Positions 34,604-48,200 are shown, counted from the first letter of the stretch. The stretch: 64,000 nt of DNA from Haberlea rhodopensis (GCA_907163345.1 CAJQUN010000003.1:10210821-10274820); one strand, 5' to 3'. Translations and numbers: made by a program. Notes: generated from the letters alone by a model not told the origin.

Positions 34604-36121
34604 CATCTGGGACGATCCATTAGAAACTGCATGGGAAGTCAGTTCATGTGCGACCGAGTTAGCCGTCCTTTGACTATCTTATTTCCTTACTTTATATATA
34701 GTTACTAGATTTTTTCTCTTTTTTAAGTTTGAAATTGGAATTCGTCTTTTTTTTTTTTAGCTTGGTCATGTAAGTCAAATAATTCTATGGGGGTGCTGAT
34801 TAGTTAGACATCATTTATTAGAAAAGTAGCCAACTGCCAAGTAACATATTTTGTGAAACCCTCAACTTCTCTTATTACAAGCATGCTCTTGTTTCCCGAA
34901 AAGAACATTAAAACTTTGTTGGGTGAAAAGGAGATCACAGAGAAATAGGTGGCCATGAATATTTCAAGCATTGAATTGTTATGGGAAATCCAGCTGGACT
35001 TTGTGTAATCTCGGATGGAAAGAAACTAAAGGTGAAATCGGGTGGCAAAGAGATCCTATATGTATGCTTAATACAAGGACGTATTACTTGTTTATAAAGC
35101 CACGAATTTTCCACTTGTGCTCAATGCAGAGAATGCTTAATGCAAGTTATGAGAAGGGAGATGGTTAGAAAGGACGTTTTCGCGGTTTTGTTTTCTATTT
35201 TCGTGTGGGATTTGGAAAAGGCAGGAAGTTGGGGTAAAATGAAGGGAAGCAAAGAAACCTCAATGATTATTTTATGGCAACCCTACTGGTTGGATTGGAA
35301 ATACTGGATGGTGTGGGTCAACTTTTGGGCATTCTTTTAGTTGGGGGAAGGGGTTGATTTTAGTTTTCGTTACGGGAAGCCTGACTGCATAGGAAAAGGT
35401 GGGGTGGTTTAGGCGGTGGCGGTGGCGGAGGGGTTGGCAATGGTGGTGATAAGGCTATTGGGGTGGGCAATGGTCGTGCACATGGAGGTGGTGGTGTGGC
35501 TGTTGGGGCAGGCAATGGCGGTGCACATCGGTGGTGGAGGTTGTTGGAGGTAGTTTTGGCGGAGTGGGCATGGGAGTAAGAGGTGGAATCATTGGAAGTG
35601 CGGGCAGTGGTCTGTAGACTAAAAATAAACAGCAGATATAACCAAAACCAACAAAACTTATTAGTGCTAAACAATATACATAAACAATCGGCTAGTGAAT
35701 TTAATCCTACTTGATCTAACAAAATGGTATTACGGAGAAAGCAAATCGAGGACATACCCTTACCCATGTTGACGTATAGATATGATAATAGTTTGGGATT
35801 TGTCAGGGAAGAGTATAAATTTTATGGAGAATCACTACCTCATATCATTTTGCTACTGCTGAAGTTGAATGTGCAATGTCTACGCACATCACCGATCAAA
35901 ACCAAATGCTGCAAAAGAAATAAATGAATATTTAGCGAGCCAAACATTCAAATTAAGTTGAGAATGACCAAAGAGTAATATTCTGAGGAAAAAAGAAATC
36001 CACGAAAACAGAACTCACCACTACATTCAGTTCTCAGCATGCTATGATACACGGTGGTTTGACATTGTAAAGAGAAAAAGTAGGGTGACCACGCACAATA
36101 GCAAATGAATACATATAACCA
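34604..36121. other. Intergenic; remnant of glycine-rich protein gene at 35395-35610
   Basis: On the plus strand, one frame reads GGLGGGGGGGVGNGGDKAIG and a neighbouring frame continues GGSFGGVGMGVRGGIIGSAG, as in plant glycine-rich wall proteins. A frame change and stops make it non-functional. The opposite strand gives a proline-rich open frame that is only its shadow. The remainder holds short open frames without family features and the 3' flank of the PPR gene. Confidence 0.4.
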
Positions 36122-38929
36122 TCAAATCCCAATTTGCTTCATCCACAAGGACCACTTCACAGCCTCTAACACCTTATCGTTCTTTCTTAATGCAGCAATC
36201 ATGTTGGTATAGGTTATCCTGTCAGGCTCTAAGCCATTTTCTCTCATTTCCTTGACCAAAACCACAGCATCTTCAACCATTCCGGCAATACCATATGCTT
36301 TTATTAATGTATTATAGCAGCACAAATCAGGCCCAATTCCACTTTCTTTCAGTTCCATTAGCACACCAGAAACTTCTTCAATCCATCCATGCTCGCCATA
36401 AATGTTAATTAGGATGTTGTAAGTGTAGTGGTCAGAAACATGACTAGAATCCTTCATCCTCTTCAAGACATCTCTAAACTTTTCCATTTCACCTTCTTTA
36501 CCATAGACATCCAACATGCAATTGTAGGCTTCAAGAGAGACAGAAAAGCCATCAAATTGCATTTTCCTGACTGCAGCGGACATATTTTTCAAGTACTTAT
36601 TTTTCCCATACGCAGCTATGATAGTATTGTAAGATACAACATCAACTAAACCCCGTTTCTTAGCCATCCAAAATACTTTTCTAGCCTTTTCAAATAGCCT
36701 GGATTTTCCATAAGCATTGAGCATTACATTAAAGGTAATAGTGTTCGGTGCAAATCCTCGTTGAAGCATCTCATCAAAAAGCCGTGAAAGTTCATCAACT
36801 GGCAATGCATTGGCACAGCAGTTTATAACACAACTATACATTTCCTCATCCCAACTTTTGCCATTTTTCAACCCTTCATAGTACAAATCAGCTAACTTGT
36901 CATTCATGCCACAGCGCTGATAAATGCGGAGCATATCTCGTAGAAGATAAACATCAGGCACAATATTCTTCTGTTCCTTCATTACATCCAAAACTGTGCA
37001 GGCGTCTTTCAAAGATCCAGACTTGGCGTACATTCTTATTATAATGCTGAAGGCGATCATGTCCAATTGAACTCCTGACGTCTTTAACTCTGCATACAGC
37101 TTTTCAGCTTCAGAAAAGAGGTTCATGCTACTGTATATGTCGATCATTGTGCAGATAATATTCAAGTTGGGCTCCCCAGATTTGGGCATGCAAGTAAAAA
37201 GTTTGATGGCATTCTCAGGATGATCCTTATCTTTGCAGCAACATATTAAGAGATGGTATAAGTGGTCGTCAAATAATGGATCCTCCCACTGCTTATCTCT
37301 TAGAACTTTCAGTGCATCATCTATCAAGCAATTTTTCACGAAAGCCGTCACAAGTATTGCACAAGATATCTGATTTTTAAGAATATGGTCGTACAGGGAA
37401 CCTTCCAAAATAGAAGACATTTTATCCAGCCTATTAGCCTTCTCATATGCCTTTATAATAATACCAAGGATGGAGGAATTTTGACAACCAATCATCTTCA
37501 TATCATAAATAGTTCTGATGGAACCCTCATCATCTTCATGTTTTGCTTGTAAATTTAACAATGTGTACAAGTTTGATGAATTAGGCTTGAAACCCAACAT
37601 TGTCAATTCCATATAGTAAAGTTTTGCTTGCTTATAATTGCCTGCACGACCCCAACCTTCAATTAATGACCTATATGTTGTTTCATCAGGCTCCAAACCA
37701 TGTTTTCTAAGGTTTTGGAACAAGAGTTCTGCCTGATCCATTTGTGATACTTTCCCATATCCAGTGATCATGGTGTTGTATGCAATTATATTGGGAGAAA
37801 AACCAGCTTCTCTCATTGCGAACAACACCTTTTCAGCATCATTTAACTTGCCCTGTTGACAGTAAGCATTGAGCAGAACCAACCAGTTCTCAAAGTTTAA
37901 AACCAATCCATCTTCTTTCAGAAAGCCAATAACATCTTCTGCTTTGTCATACAAGCCCATGCGTGTATAAATTGTGATCATAGCTGAATAAGCAGATTGA
38001 CATGGAAGTTTCAGATTCCTCATCCGAGAAAATGTAGATTCAGCCTCTTGAACAAGCCCACCCTTTTGATAAAGGGACATCAGCATTCCAAAAGTAGCAA
38101 TATTTGGCTGAACCTTATGATCCAACATCATCCGAAACCACCTCGTACTTAAATCCACAAGCCCCATCTTACAACTAGCATAAATAAGAGTATTAAAAAT
38201 CCGATAATCAAGCTCACAATTAGAGTCACTAACCATTTCCTTGATCATGGCTTCTGCTTGATCCCAGTCCTCTTTTCTACCTAAAACCCTAAGAATTATA
38301 TTATAAGCAATCATATTGTGCTTCAGCTTCCCATTAATTTTCATCCACTCAAAAAACCTCAAAACGTTGCTATTATTGCTCTTCTCAAGCTGTTTTAAAA
38401 TTCCATTGCAACGCTCCAAGCTTAACTCAGGGCCAACATCATCAATATCAAAGTCAACCACAGTATTACCCAAGACACAAGCCGAATCATTTTGTTTATC
38501 TAAAACCATAGGTTTTTCTACACATTTATATCCATACCTGTTTCGACGAATGCCAGGCATCCGTTTGGTATGCTTATTCTCAACTTTAGCATCCCGCAAC
38601 CTTTTCCAGATATTAAATCTTCCTTTATGAATATTTCTACAAAAACCTGGGCTTCCCACCAGAACATCATCATCTTCACTAAATTTCTCCGTGTTATCAA
38701 CACCCGGATCCACTGTGGACTCAGACGTAGACAAAGACTCAGCTTGTGACCCAGAAACTCTACTGTGCTTCAGTTTACCAAATGGATTCGCAATCAACGC
38801 TACGTTCATACTCACATAACCCGAAAACAAAGAAATTGAATTAAATTTCAAGGACCTCACACTGAAACAAAACTTATTGGATTCATAAGAGTTGTTATCA
38901 ATAGTCGAGGAGAGTTTCAGAGACGCCAT
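36122..38929 (-). CDS. BFA2: PPR protein, BFA2 / At4g30825 type (plastid atpH/F transcript stabiliser)
   Basis: This single-exon 935-residue protein begins with a Ser-rich, weakly acidic N-terminus of about 60-90 residues, consistent with a plastid transit peptide. About twenty tandem 35-residue PPR motifs follow (roughly residues 190-930). Diagnostic stretches such as SLERCNGILKQLE, NTIIAAYGKNKYLKNMS and the C-terminus EAVKWSLWMKQIGI match what I recall of Arabidopsis At4g30825. That protein, BFA2, binds the atpF-atpH intergenic region and keeps the transcript from exonucleases, so ATP synthase can assemble. It is a P-class protein with no E, DYW or SMR domain. The start at 38929 gives the usual length; Arabidopsis is about 904 residues. 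No lesion is seen. Confidence 0.88.
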   Translation of the reverse strand: MASLKLSSTIDNNSYESNKFCFSVRSLKFNSISLFSGYVSMNVALIANPFGKLKHSRVSGSQAESLSTSESTVDPGVDNTEKFSEDDDVLVGSPGFCRNIHKGRFNIWKRLRDAKVENKHTKRMPGIRRNRYGYKCVEKPMVLDKQNDSACVLGNTVVDFDIDDVGPELSLERCNGILKQLEKSNNSNVLRFFEWMKINGKLKHNMIAYNIILRVLGRKEDWDQAEAMIKEMVSDSNCELDYRIFNTLIYASCKMGLVDLSTRWFRMMLDHKVQPNIATFGMLMSLYQKGGLVQEAESTFSRMRNLKLPCQSAYSAMITIYTRMGLYDKAEDVIGFLKEDGLVLNFENWLVLLNAYCQQGKLNDAEKVLFAMREAGFSPNIIAYNTMITGYGKVSQMDQAELLFQNLRKHGLEPDETTYRSLIEGWGRAGNYKQAKLYYMELTMLGFKPNSSNLYTLLNLQAKHEDDEGSIRTIYDMKMIGCQNSSILGIIIKAYEKANRLDKMSSILEGSLYDHILKNQISCAILVTAFVKNCLIDDALKVLRDKQWEDPLFDDHLYHLLICCCKDKDHPENAIKLFTCMPKSGEPNLNIICTMIDIYSSMNLFSEAEKLYAELKTSGVQLDMIAFSIIIRMYAKSGSLKDACTVLDVMKEQKNIVPDVYLLRDMLRIYQRCGMNDKLADLYYEGLKNGKSWDEEMYSCVINCCANALPVDELSRLFDEMLQRGFAPNTITFNVMLNAYGKSRLFEKARKVFWMAKKRGLVDVVSYNTIIAAYGKNKYLKNMSAAVRKMQFDGFSVSLEAYNCMLDVYGKEGEMEKFRDVLKRMKDSSHVSDHYTYNILINIYGEHGWIEEVSGVLMELKESGIGPDLCCYNTLIKAYGIAGMVEDAVVLVKEMRENGLEPDRITYTNMIAALRKNDKVLEAVKWSLWMKQIGI

Positions 38930-38938
38930 GTAATACCT

Positions 38939-39055
38939 CTACATGAAAACCGGTAAATTATATTCGCGTCAAATTTGAAAGAAAATGATTGATCCCGATC
39001 TGATCCAGCTGAAACAAACGGTGGATTAGAGGCGCGAATTACTCAGAGAACATAC
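38939..39055 (-). other. Probable 5' UTR intron of the PPR gene
   Basis: A GT donor after CAAAG at 39056 and a TAG acceptor near 38940 frame about 117 bases directly upstream of the start codon. Either of two adjacent AGs could serve as acceptor. Transcription would start upstream of about 39080. Confidence 0.45.
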
Positions 39056-39060
39056 CTTTG

Positions 39061-40121
39061 ATGAGAGAAGTTGAATTTGGAGAGGATGGATAATTGGGAG
39101 TTGGAAGCTGAAACAAGTGGAGACAGTTACTTGGATGCAGTTTTTTCTTCGTTTAATAGTTTCCTAATATCAATATCTAGGTGGAAAATTAGTAGAGTTT
39201 TTTTCCCACAAACAATTTACAATATATATATATATATATATAATATAATATAATTTTCTAAAAATAAATATTCAAAGCATTTCTCATCATTATCATTAAT
39301 TTATCATATTATATTTTAGCACAATATATATTATTTGAAATTATCTTATAATTTTATATCTTATTTCTGTCATGATTTATTTATTTATCCTTAACATAAA
39401 CGAGAGTTATATTAATTAATAGCATATATCATAAAGGAATATCTGAAGCCCGTAAGATACAATGAACCAAACGAAAACTAGCAACAAATACAGGTGTCAA
39501 ACTTTGTCATTGACTATGACACAACTTTTAAAGTGTGTACTAAAATGTCCAATGGTAGATCGAATCACGGCATATGCACAAGATCGTGGCTTGAAAATAT
39601 CAGTAACCAGCAATGACAGAACAGGTTTCCTCAAACCATTTAACGCGTGATGTGGTTGAGCAGTGTGACAACCTTTAAAAAAAATGAAGTACAAATATAG
39701 AGATACAAGAGACAAAAACTAATAAAAGTCTAAAAAATGACAATTTTATCCATTCAAGACAAAATCAGATACTCATTTTGCTTCACGAAAACATTTTAGA
39801 AAAAATGATTCCAAAATCTTCAACTCAAAACCCATAAAACCACAATTTTGATCAAGAAAAAAATAAAACTATTAAATATGATAACTTAGAAAAAAATCGA
39901 ACCAAAATAATCTTTTTTTTATAACACCATAAAAATATTGTAAGTAGGACCATATATTAATATTTGTATTAAGATGATGGTATGTAATTATTTAATATTC
40001 ATTGCTATTGTAAGTGTGAAAATATTTGTATAGGCCTGATTGAGCTTCATTTATGGATCAAGTCAAATTGATTGATATTTTAATTTATATATTTTATTAA
40101 AAAGATCTTGTATTTTAATAT
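39061..40121. other. Intergenic, AT-rich with TA microsatellite
   Basis: A (TA)n run lies at about 39221-39245. This is presumably the promoter side of the PPR gene. No further gene or clear transposon end is seen. Confidence 0.5.
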
Positions 40122-40226
40122 TGAGTTTTTTTTTAGGGGAGGGGGAAGACTCGAACTCGAGGCATTTTGCATCCAAAGCCTTGATGACAATCACTAGACC
40201 AAAGCCTTGTTGTCGTGTTTTAATAT
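40122..40226 (-). mobile_element. tRNA-derived SINE fragment
   Basis: On the minus strand an A-box-like GGTCTAGTGAT and a B-box-like GAGTTCGAGTC lie about 45 bases apart, and the copy ends in an A-run (the T-run at about 40126-40134). TTTTAATAT occurs on both sides (40113-40121 and 40218-40226) as a possible target duplication. Length of about 95 bases suggests truncation. Confidence 0.5.
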
Positions 40227-40292
40227 CTAGTTAGTGAATAAAAGTGGCTCAAACTATCGTGTGCATACAAGTGTTTTACTTCTGGGTGTAAG

Positions 40293-40972
40293 CAGTGTTT
40301 TTAAAATCGGACCGGACATGAAACCAGTGCTCTTACTGGTTACATGTTCGATCGATTAAAACGGTTGAATCACTCGTGCAACCAATGATGATGTCAGCAT
40401 TATGTAATATCCAGTTTAATTTTTTGTTAAATATATATGCCATATATTTACTATAGTTTCAAGTTATTCACAACAAAACAAATATCATTACACCAACATA
40501 ACATGTCAAACTTAAAAAAATCAGATCAAACCCAATGTACAACATAAAAGAAAGACAATAAAATATCTCAAAATAACAAGCAAAACCAAAAAGAACAATG
40601 CCACAAAATCATAAGAAAATATTTAAAAAATTATGAAATGATCCATATTTTATAATTTACGAAAAACTAAACATACTTATGTAGAATATACAAGGCACAT
40701 TTATGAATTTTTTTAACATACATATATTTCGTAATTATTTCAATAACAAAAAAATTATATATAATATATGTTTGTTTATATTTTTAACAAAAATAAAAAA
40801 TTTAAATTTTAAAAAAGAAGAAAAATTAAGAAACAACCGGTTCATTTATTGAACCGATTCAATCTAGTTCCTACCCATTTTATAGTATTGTGGTTTTAGA
40901 TGGTCAACCGAACCGAATCAAAAACATGTTACCGATTAAACCGATCGATCCGATCCGATTTTCAAAATACTG
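40293..40972. mobile_element. Non-autonomous hAT element (680 bp) with 8-bp TSD
   Basis: The left end CAGTGTTTTTAAAATCGGAC and the right end, inverted, CAGTATTTTGAAAATCGGAT form imperfect terminal inverted repeats. Both flanks carry the identical 8 bases GGTGTAAG (40285-40292 and 40973-40980). Subterminal GGTT/AACC and CCGATC motifs resemble other hAT ends. The AT-rich centre has no open frame, so it depends on a transposase elsewhere. Confidence 0.88.
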
Positions 40973-40980
40973 GGTGTAAG

Positions 40981-42295
40981 AGCATCATTAACTTATAACT
41001 CAATGATGCACAATTTTAAATTCATTCATCTAGGTGAAAATAGATTTACAATAACAATAGCAATAATAACACTTAAACATTTAATCTCAATGGATTGAGG
41101 TAAGCTATCAAAGTCAGATAGAGAATCAAGTCGAGTCGCACACATACTTCGGTCGTTACAAAAAGATTCTTTTCGTCATAATATTTTTATTTATCCATTT
41201 GGACTCTATATTTAGTTAAAATCTTTATATCTTGAAATTAAGTCTATAGTAGAAAATATATAAATTATATATTAAATTTGACAAGCTTTATTTTCATATA
41301 TATATCAATTTAATAATATTAAACTTATTCATTCGTCCGAGTCGCAAAAATGTAGTTTAAACATAATTGTAGCTCCAATCTCATCCCTCTTCGTCTCCAA
41401 GTCTTCCAATTTAGTCCGACATTACAAATTCTCCTGCTGCTTGCTAAGGTTCTCCCACGTCTCTCTATATACAGACAATAATCATATATTAAAAGTTGGA
41501 AAAGAAGAGAAAAAAGAATTGTATTGCAATAATTTATTCATTCATTTGTCGTCAAACAACACTCAACACCGTTTTCGCAGGAAAACCTCAAAGTCACCTA
41601 TTTAGAAAGAATAAAATCACTTGATCACGACCTTGTTTAAATTATCGACTGTCTTATCGACATCTGTTGCTTTTGCCTTAAATTAGTTGTTGAAGTACAG
41701 TATTCTACGTAGTTAAAATTAAATTTTGTGAAACCCTTTTTTAATTGCTTTTGTTTTCACGTGCCGTGATTTCGCTGTTTTTCCTATGTTGATTCATTGC
41801 AGGGTTCTTTAAAATTGTGAAAAAAGTTTGGGGTCGTTGATAAAATATCCGGTGCGTGTCTTCAGATTTGTGCATTTTTTCCATTTTAGAAGATTCTGCG
41901 GTTAGTCGGCGGCGATTGGAGTTTTGTTTTCTTTTTTTTGTTTTGGGTGTTGGGTTCGGGAAACTGGGTCAAAGTTGCAGATCTCTAGCTGGGCTTTCGG
42001 ATTTTGGGCATCAGTGAAGGATTTGCGGGTGAGATTCCTGTTCACTTGGTGAAATAATTGGTGGGTTTAGGGTGATTTGGGTTTGGGTTCTATTATTTGA
42101 TCTAATAATTCTGCTGATAGAATCTATTTGGGTCCTGGTGATTTTACAATTTCAGTTGGTTGTTTTAAGCATAATAGTCTTTGAATGTTTATATGAAGAG
42201 GGAAAATTGAGTTTAGCGACTCTTGTACCTTAAGAGAAGTTTGATTCTTTGGTTATTGTAGCTGAAGTTATTAATATATTGCGTGGGTCAAGAAA
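40981..42295 (+). other. Intergenic and ATG11 promoter / 5' UTR
   Basis: From about 41750 the base composition changes to the G/T-rich style of plant 5' leaders with short introns. Several in-frame stops precede the ATG at 42296. No other gene or repeat is obvious in the AT-rich left part. Confidence 0.45.
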
Positions 42296-45200
42296 ATGTC
42301 TTCACATACTTCCGAAAGTGTAGTTCAATTGGGAAAACTTTTGGTTCATATTGCTGAGAATGGGCACTCGTATGCGCTTGATTGTAATGAGCAGACTATT
42401 GTTGAGACCGTGCAGAAGTTTCTTGAATCAGTTTCTGGGATAATGTTCAATGATCAGCTTCTTTTGTGCCTGGACATGAAATTGGAATCGCAGCACCCCC
42501 TGTCCACATATAACCTCCCATCTAATGATCGAGAAGTATTTTTGTTTAATAAGGCAAGGATGCGGAGTAATTCGCCACCTCCTGCACCAGAGCAAGTGGA
42601 CATTGCTGATATTCCTGATCCCCCGTTACCATCCTCAGCTCACAACATTCATCCTTTGGACAATGCCTCGGATCCTGCACTAAAGGCTCTGCCTTCCTAC
42701 GAGAGACAGTTTAGGTATCATTTTCAGTGTGGACATGTTGTTTTCAGCCGTACATTAGCTAAGTTTGAGACATGTAAGAGGTTGTTGCAAGAGCAGAAGG
42801 TGCAAGAAAGGGCGTTGGAAATTGCCAGGGGTAATTTAGATCATTTCTATAAGATCGTTCTTCAAAACTACAATGATTTCCTAAAATGTTACTCACAGCA
42901 GCACCGTAGCCATGCTAGCCTTCTTGCCAACTTGGGCAGGGATATTGAGAAATTGAGATCTATAAAACTTTTCCCTGCCTTGGTGACTACTAATAGAAAA
43001 TGCTTACTGAATTTTGTGAAAGAGGAGAACTTGAGGAAAACGGTGGAAGACTGCAGCATTTCCCACAGACAGTTTGAGAACAAAGTGTTAGAATTTAAAC
43101 GAGAGTTTGGAGATCTAAAGCGCAATACCGAAATTTTATTTTCTGGCAAAGCTTCAGTTCTTGTTAAAGACTTGGATTCGACTATAAAAGACCACCAACG
43201 CTTTATAAATGAGCAGAAGAGCATAATGCAGACTCTAAGGTCTCTCTTTCTCCTCTCATATTAATTCATGTGCACCTTTTTCTACTTGCTTACAAATGAT
43301 GATTTTCAGAGGTTTTAAGTTCGAGTTACACTTAGTGCGAGATGTGAATTTAAGGAAAAAACTTATAAGTAACAGGCGACGAAGCATTCCTTTTGTACAA
43401 ATCATTCACAACATCGTGGACATCATCTGTGTCTAGCAAAAAATATTCCAATTGGTTCAGTTGCTTCATACTTGCTCCATTTGTCTGCTCTTAACACTTT
43501 TAACGGTATACAATTTATCTGACGTTAAGCATAATCCAGAATATTTGTAGATGATGTACAAAATGCATCATCTGTTCCATTAATGCTATTTCTCTATGTT
43601 ATCCATATGTGCTGCTCCTTTTCATTAGAGCTTACTTGATAAGTGATCATTTGGTGAAAGTATCATGTCTCTTGGTGCAGTAAAGATGTAAACACGGTGA
43701 AGAAACTCGTGGATGACTCTCTTTCTGGCCAGTTTTCTTCTTCACTGCGTCCTCATGATGCTGTGTCGGCCTTAGGTCCTATGTATGATTGCCATGATAA
43801 TAATTACCTCCCGAAGATGAAAGAATGTGATCACGCGATTTCGACTTTGCTTAGTTTCTGCAGGGATAAAAAAATTGAGATGAATATCTTTGTGCACAAT
43901 TATATGCAAAAGATTGCATATATCCAGTACACAATCAAAGATGTGCGCTACAAATTTTCCGTATTCCAGGAAGCTTTGGAGCATCAAAACAATCAATTTG
44001 AGCCCTTAAAAGTGGTGCGTGGAATTGGTCCGGCTTATAGGGCCTGTCTTGCGGAAATTGTGAGAAGAAAAGCAGAGATGAAGATCTATATGGGCAAGGC
44101 TGGGCAAATGGCAGAAAAACTTGCAACTGAGAGGGATTCAGAAGTTAGGAGACGCGAAGAATTTCTGAAAGTACATAGTACATATATTCCCCGAGATATT
44201 TTAGCAACCATGGGATTGTACGACACCCCTAATCCATGTGATGTCAATGTAACTCCTTTTGACTCTAATTTGCTTCATATAGAGCTTTCGGATGTTGATC
44301 GTTATGCGCCAGAGTCACTGTTAGGGCTCTCTTCAAAGAGTGAGAAGCATGGAACTTCGAGGAGTTCATTATTGATGTCTGATGATAGCTCTCAATCTGC
44401 TGAAGTTGAAGGAAATGCAGTGAACTTCCAGGAGAAGTATGATTCTCAGGAGTTAGTTGAGGAGCCAGAGCTGGTGGAAATTGCGGGAACCAGTAAGATG
44501 GAGGTTGAGAATGCGAAACTGAAAGCTGAACTTGCTTCGAAAATTGCCTTCTTAAGCTCCATATGCACTGAGTTCGATTATGACACACTTGGTGACAGTG
44601 AAATAGAGAGTTTATTGAAAAATGCTGCGGAGAAGACTTCTGAAGCTTTGCATTTGAAAGATGAGTATGAAAAACACCTGCAAACATTGCTAAAAATGAA
44701 GCAGATACAGTGTGAATCTTATGAGAAACGGATTCAGGAGTTGGAGCAAAGGTTGTCCGACCAGTATATGGGAAGACATAAGCTTTCTGCTGATGAGAAT
44801 AGTTCCAATTTTGCAGCTTCAACTGCAAAGATTGATTATGACAAGTCAGAAATATCAGGACTTGAAGGAATTCACATGCCACGTTCAATGGAAGAAGTGT
44901 CTTGTGCATCCAGCCCATTAAAACATGGGCTTCTCCCTGCAGAAGCTAAGACACAAGAAAGAATTGATGATAGTATGACAGATTCCTCTAGCACAATTAA
45001 TCCAAATCCTTTGTTGGATTCGTCAATGCTTGATCTACATTGTGATAAAGGGCATCCGTGTGACAAAAATGAGAAGGGAAAGCTGTTGACAGATGAGGGC
45101 ACGGCACTTGCCTCTAGTAATATGGCAGTTAGCATGTCACAGCCAATAGGTGTTCTATCCTGTGAAACAGTTGTTGAACCGGGTGTGGATGCTATAGCAA

Positions 45201-48200
45201 GCGATAACTTTGTGATGGAATTACAAAATGCCTTAACAGGGAAATTGCGTCAATTAGATAATGCAGAAACCAAAATCCAAGCATTAACGGATGAGGTTTC
45301 CAAGCTCGGAAGGGAGGTGGAGATCAGTCAGAAGCTACTTGATGAATCTCAGGTACTGGCGTACTGCCAACTTGAAAGTGATTTATTTTCTGAGCACAAG
45401 GCTGGGGTTTCTGTTAGATAGCAAGCTATTTGATATATGTTGTACTTACATAACTTTTCCTCCCTCACAGTTTTTCTTCAGAATGTATCATCGGTTAGTT
45501 CTAATGAGAAAGTGCCATGTTTCTGTGGAAGCTCACATCACTACTTTCGGTCAAGCTAAAACAGAAGCAACAAAATTGTACTTTCTGCTTTTCAGTTTGT
45601 TTTTCTTTTGGGTGCTCTAAGAAAATAACAACCCCTCCAAAAAGTGGTGTAAAAAAAAGTGGCATATGCCATTTGATTGCGGCAATGCAAGCACATAGTA
45701 TTATTTCGTAAATGGCGAAAAGATGTTAGATATGTGCTTGCTTTATGAATAAACACCATAATGCATGATGAAAAGAAGATTTTTAATGGAGAAAGATCCC
45801 CCCGCCCCCCCATCCCTCCCTTGCTCTTTGCAATTCTTGTATTGTTTATTGAGATAAGGAGTTAGTGTAGGACAATTTGCTCTACCACCAGTCTTTAAAT
45901 GGAAGAAAGAGACAGAATTTATTAACATGTTATCATTTTACTTGTTCTTGAAACTTTTAAAGTTATATTTAATATTACATATTAATATAAAATCAAAATT
46001 ATAGTTAGGGGCATTGATAACTAATGTAGTCATTATTAGAGTCCATATGGCTTTTTCATAAAGAATTATTGTCTACATTTTGTAAATGAGATGTGAATAA
46101 CCAACTGCCTTGTGCTTTTGCTTATATTAGACCTGTAATTTTAATTTGAGAAAGTAAAATGCTGAAAGTCCTTGTAATGCAATATAAAATATCTCCAAAA
46201 AAGAGAATATGATAAATTTGTAGAAAAAATACAAGAAGCTATCTATCTCAAACTAAATGTGTTGTTTGCATGGTAGTTTTTGTTGTATTTTTCTTAAATG
46301 AACAATTTAGTTCAATATTTCTAGTTTCTCCGGAGTATAGGTGTATTATGGAAATGGCCCTATCTGGTAATATCAGGATGTATTTTAGCTATTGTTGATG
46401 TGTTGCGATGGGTTTCTTTGTACCCTTCTCCTCTGTATAAGCTTCTGTTTGGTAAATTTTGATGGTATCGTAGCTTAAGAGAACTGCTATTGTTTTTTTA
46501 CCACCATAGGGAGCAGTAAAATTTCTAAAGCTTAATAGCAGGCCTTTCTTTTGCTTTCTGGCCATTTGCTCCTGGTTGAAAGGTAGTTCCAAGTTATTTT
46601 GGATTTTTAAAAAGGATTGCTTAGTGGGTGATGAGATAGTTAGGATATCGGAAGGATTTTCATTTTAAGAATTGAAAATTTCGAGAGGCTGCTTGGCACA
46701 CTAAATGGCTCTCTCTCACATTTGAATTAGAGTTTTTTGCTGTGAGACAAATTAAAAAAGATTTCAGAGAAAAATTCAACCCCTGACTTGTAGGACTTTT
46801 GGTTGGAAGCAATGTTGTAAGAGTATGTATACAAATTGTAGGTTGTACTGTGTCGGGTAATAATTGTATTGATTTGGATTCTTCAGTTGCCCGATGATTT
46901 GTTTATTCGGTGTCACAATCTTCTGTCGGTCAGAAGTCCTTTTCAGGGATTATCTAGGTTTAAATTTTTATTCCTGTCAATTTCTTGTCGCCTAAATACA
47001 GAAAATTTCATCATCCTATACTCTTCTTTGTTGCGGACATCTTCAAATATAGTGTAGTAACTAATTTCAATTACTTATTGATCTAATTGTAGATGAATTG
47101 TGCTCACTTAGAGAACTGTCTGCATGAGGCAAGAGAAGAAGCTCAAACCCACCTATGTGCAGCTGATCGTAGGGCCTCAGAGTACAGCGCATTGCGTATC
47201 TCTGCTGTCAAAATGCTTGGTCTTTTTGAAAGACTGAGAAGCTGTGTTTTGTCTGCTGGGGTGGCTGATTTTGTTGACTCATTGCGTTCTTTAGCTCAGT
47301 CTTTGTCCAGGTAAGCACAACTGCTTTTTCTCTGTTGCATTTTATCCTTCTTCACATGGATTGCTTTTAGCATGTCGACTATGTCCATTACTGATACACT
47401 GTTTTAGAATTTTCTGTGAAGATATATGAATAATCTTTTGTTACATATTTGGAGTTACGTACCTCTTAAAATAGCATGGTAATGGTCTGCAAAATTTATA
47501 GATGAAATTTAATAAGATATTTCAGTAATTCAACTCAGAACCACCAAAAGATAACGGTCTAACGTTGTAGCTCAATTTTCTCAAAGCCCGTATCTTTGGT
47601 CTCAATTATAACGGGTGTTGGAGATGGATTGGAGGTGGTGACATTGCTTGTCAAAGTTGCTGATGTTTGACTGAATTTGTCCCAATTTTTCAGTTCTGCC
47701 AACAAAAGTGATGATGATGGTACTGCTGAGTTCCGGGAATGTGTAAGGGTGCTGGCTGATAAAGTTGGTGTTTTGTCAAGACTACGTGCAGAATTGCTCG
47801 ACAGATACTCAAAAACCGAAGCAGCAAATGAGCAGCTTAACAAGGAGTTGGAAGAAAAGAAAGAGTTGGTCAAAGCGCTTTACGCGAAACATCAACTTGA
47901 AAAGCAGGTAGTCTACATTATGCCTCAGACCCGATTCACTTGTTTTTGGTGCATATCACCTTTTTCTTCTCATTTTCATTCCCTAGCGACCATGATTGAT
48001 TGAATTAATCCCCTCTTTACAGGCGAACAAAGAGAAGATATCGTTTAATCTGTTAGAAGTCCATGAAATTGCTGCATTCGTTCTCAACTCTTCTGGTTAC
48101 TATGAGGCCATCAACCGTAACTGCCCTCATTATTATCTCTCAGCTGAATCAGTAGCCTTATTTTCTGATAATCTTACAAGCCGGACAAGCTATATTGTAG

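Noticed and set aside
35360..35767. Proline-rich minus-strand frame
   Set aside because: Antisense of a glycine-rich protein remnant on the plus strand; low complexity.
38316..38630. Plus-strand frame opposite the PPR gene
   Set aside because: Shadow of the BFA2-type coding sequence.
44265..44918. Long minus-strand frame of 217 codons inside ATG11
   Set aside because: It is antisense to exon 2 of a well-supported gene and has no features of its own.
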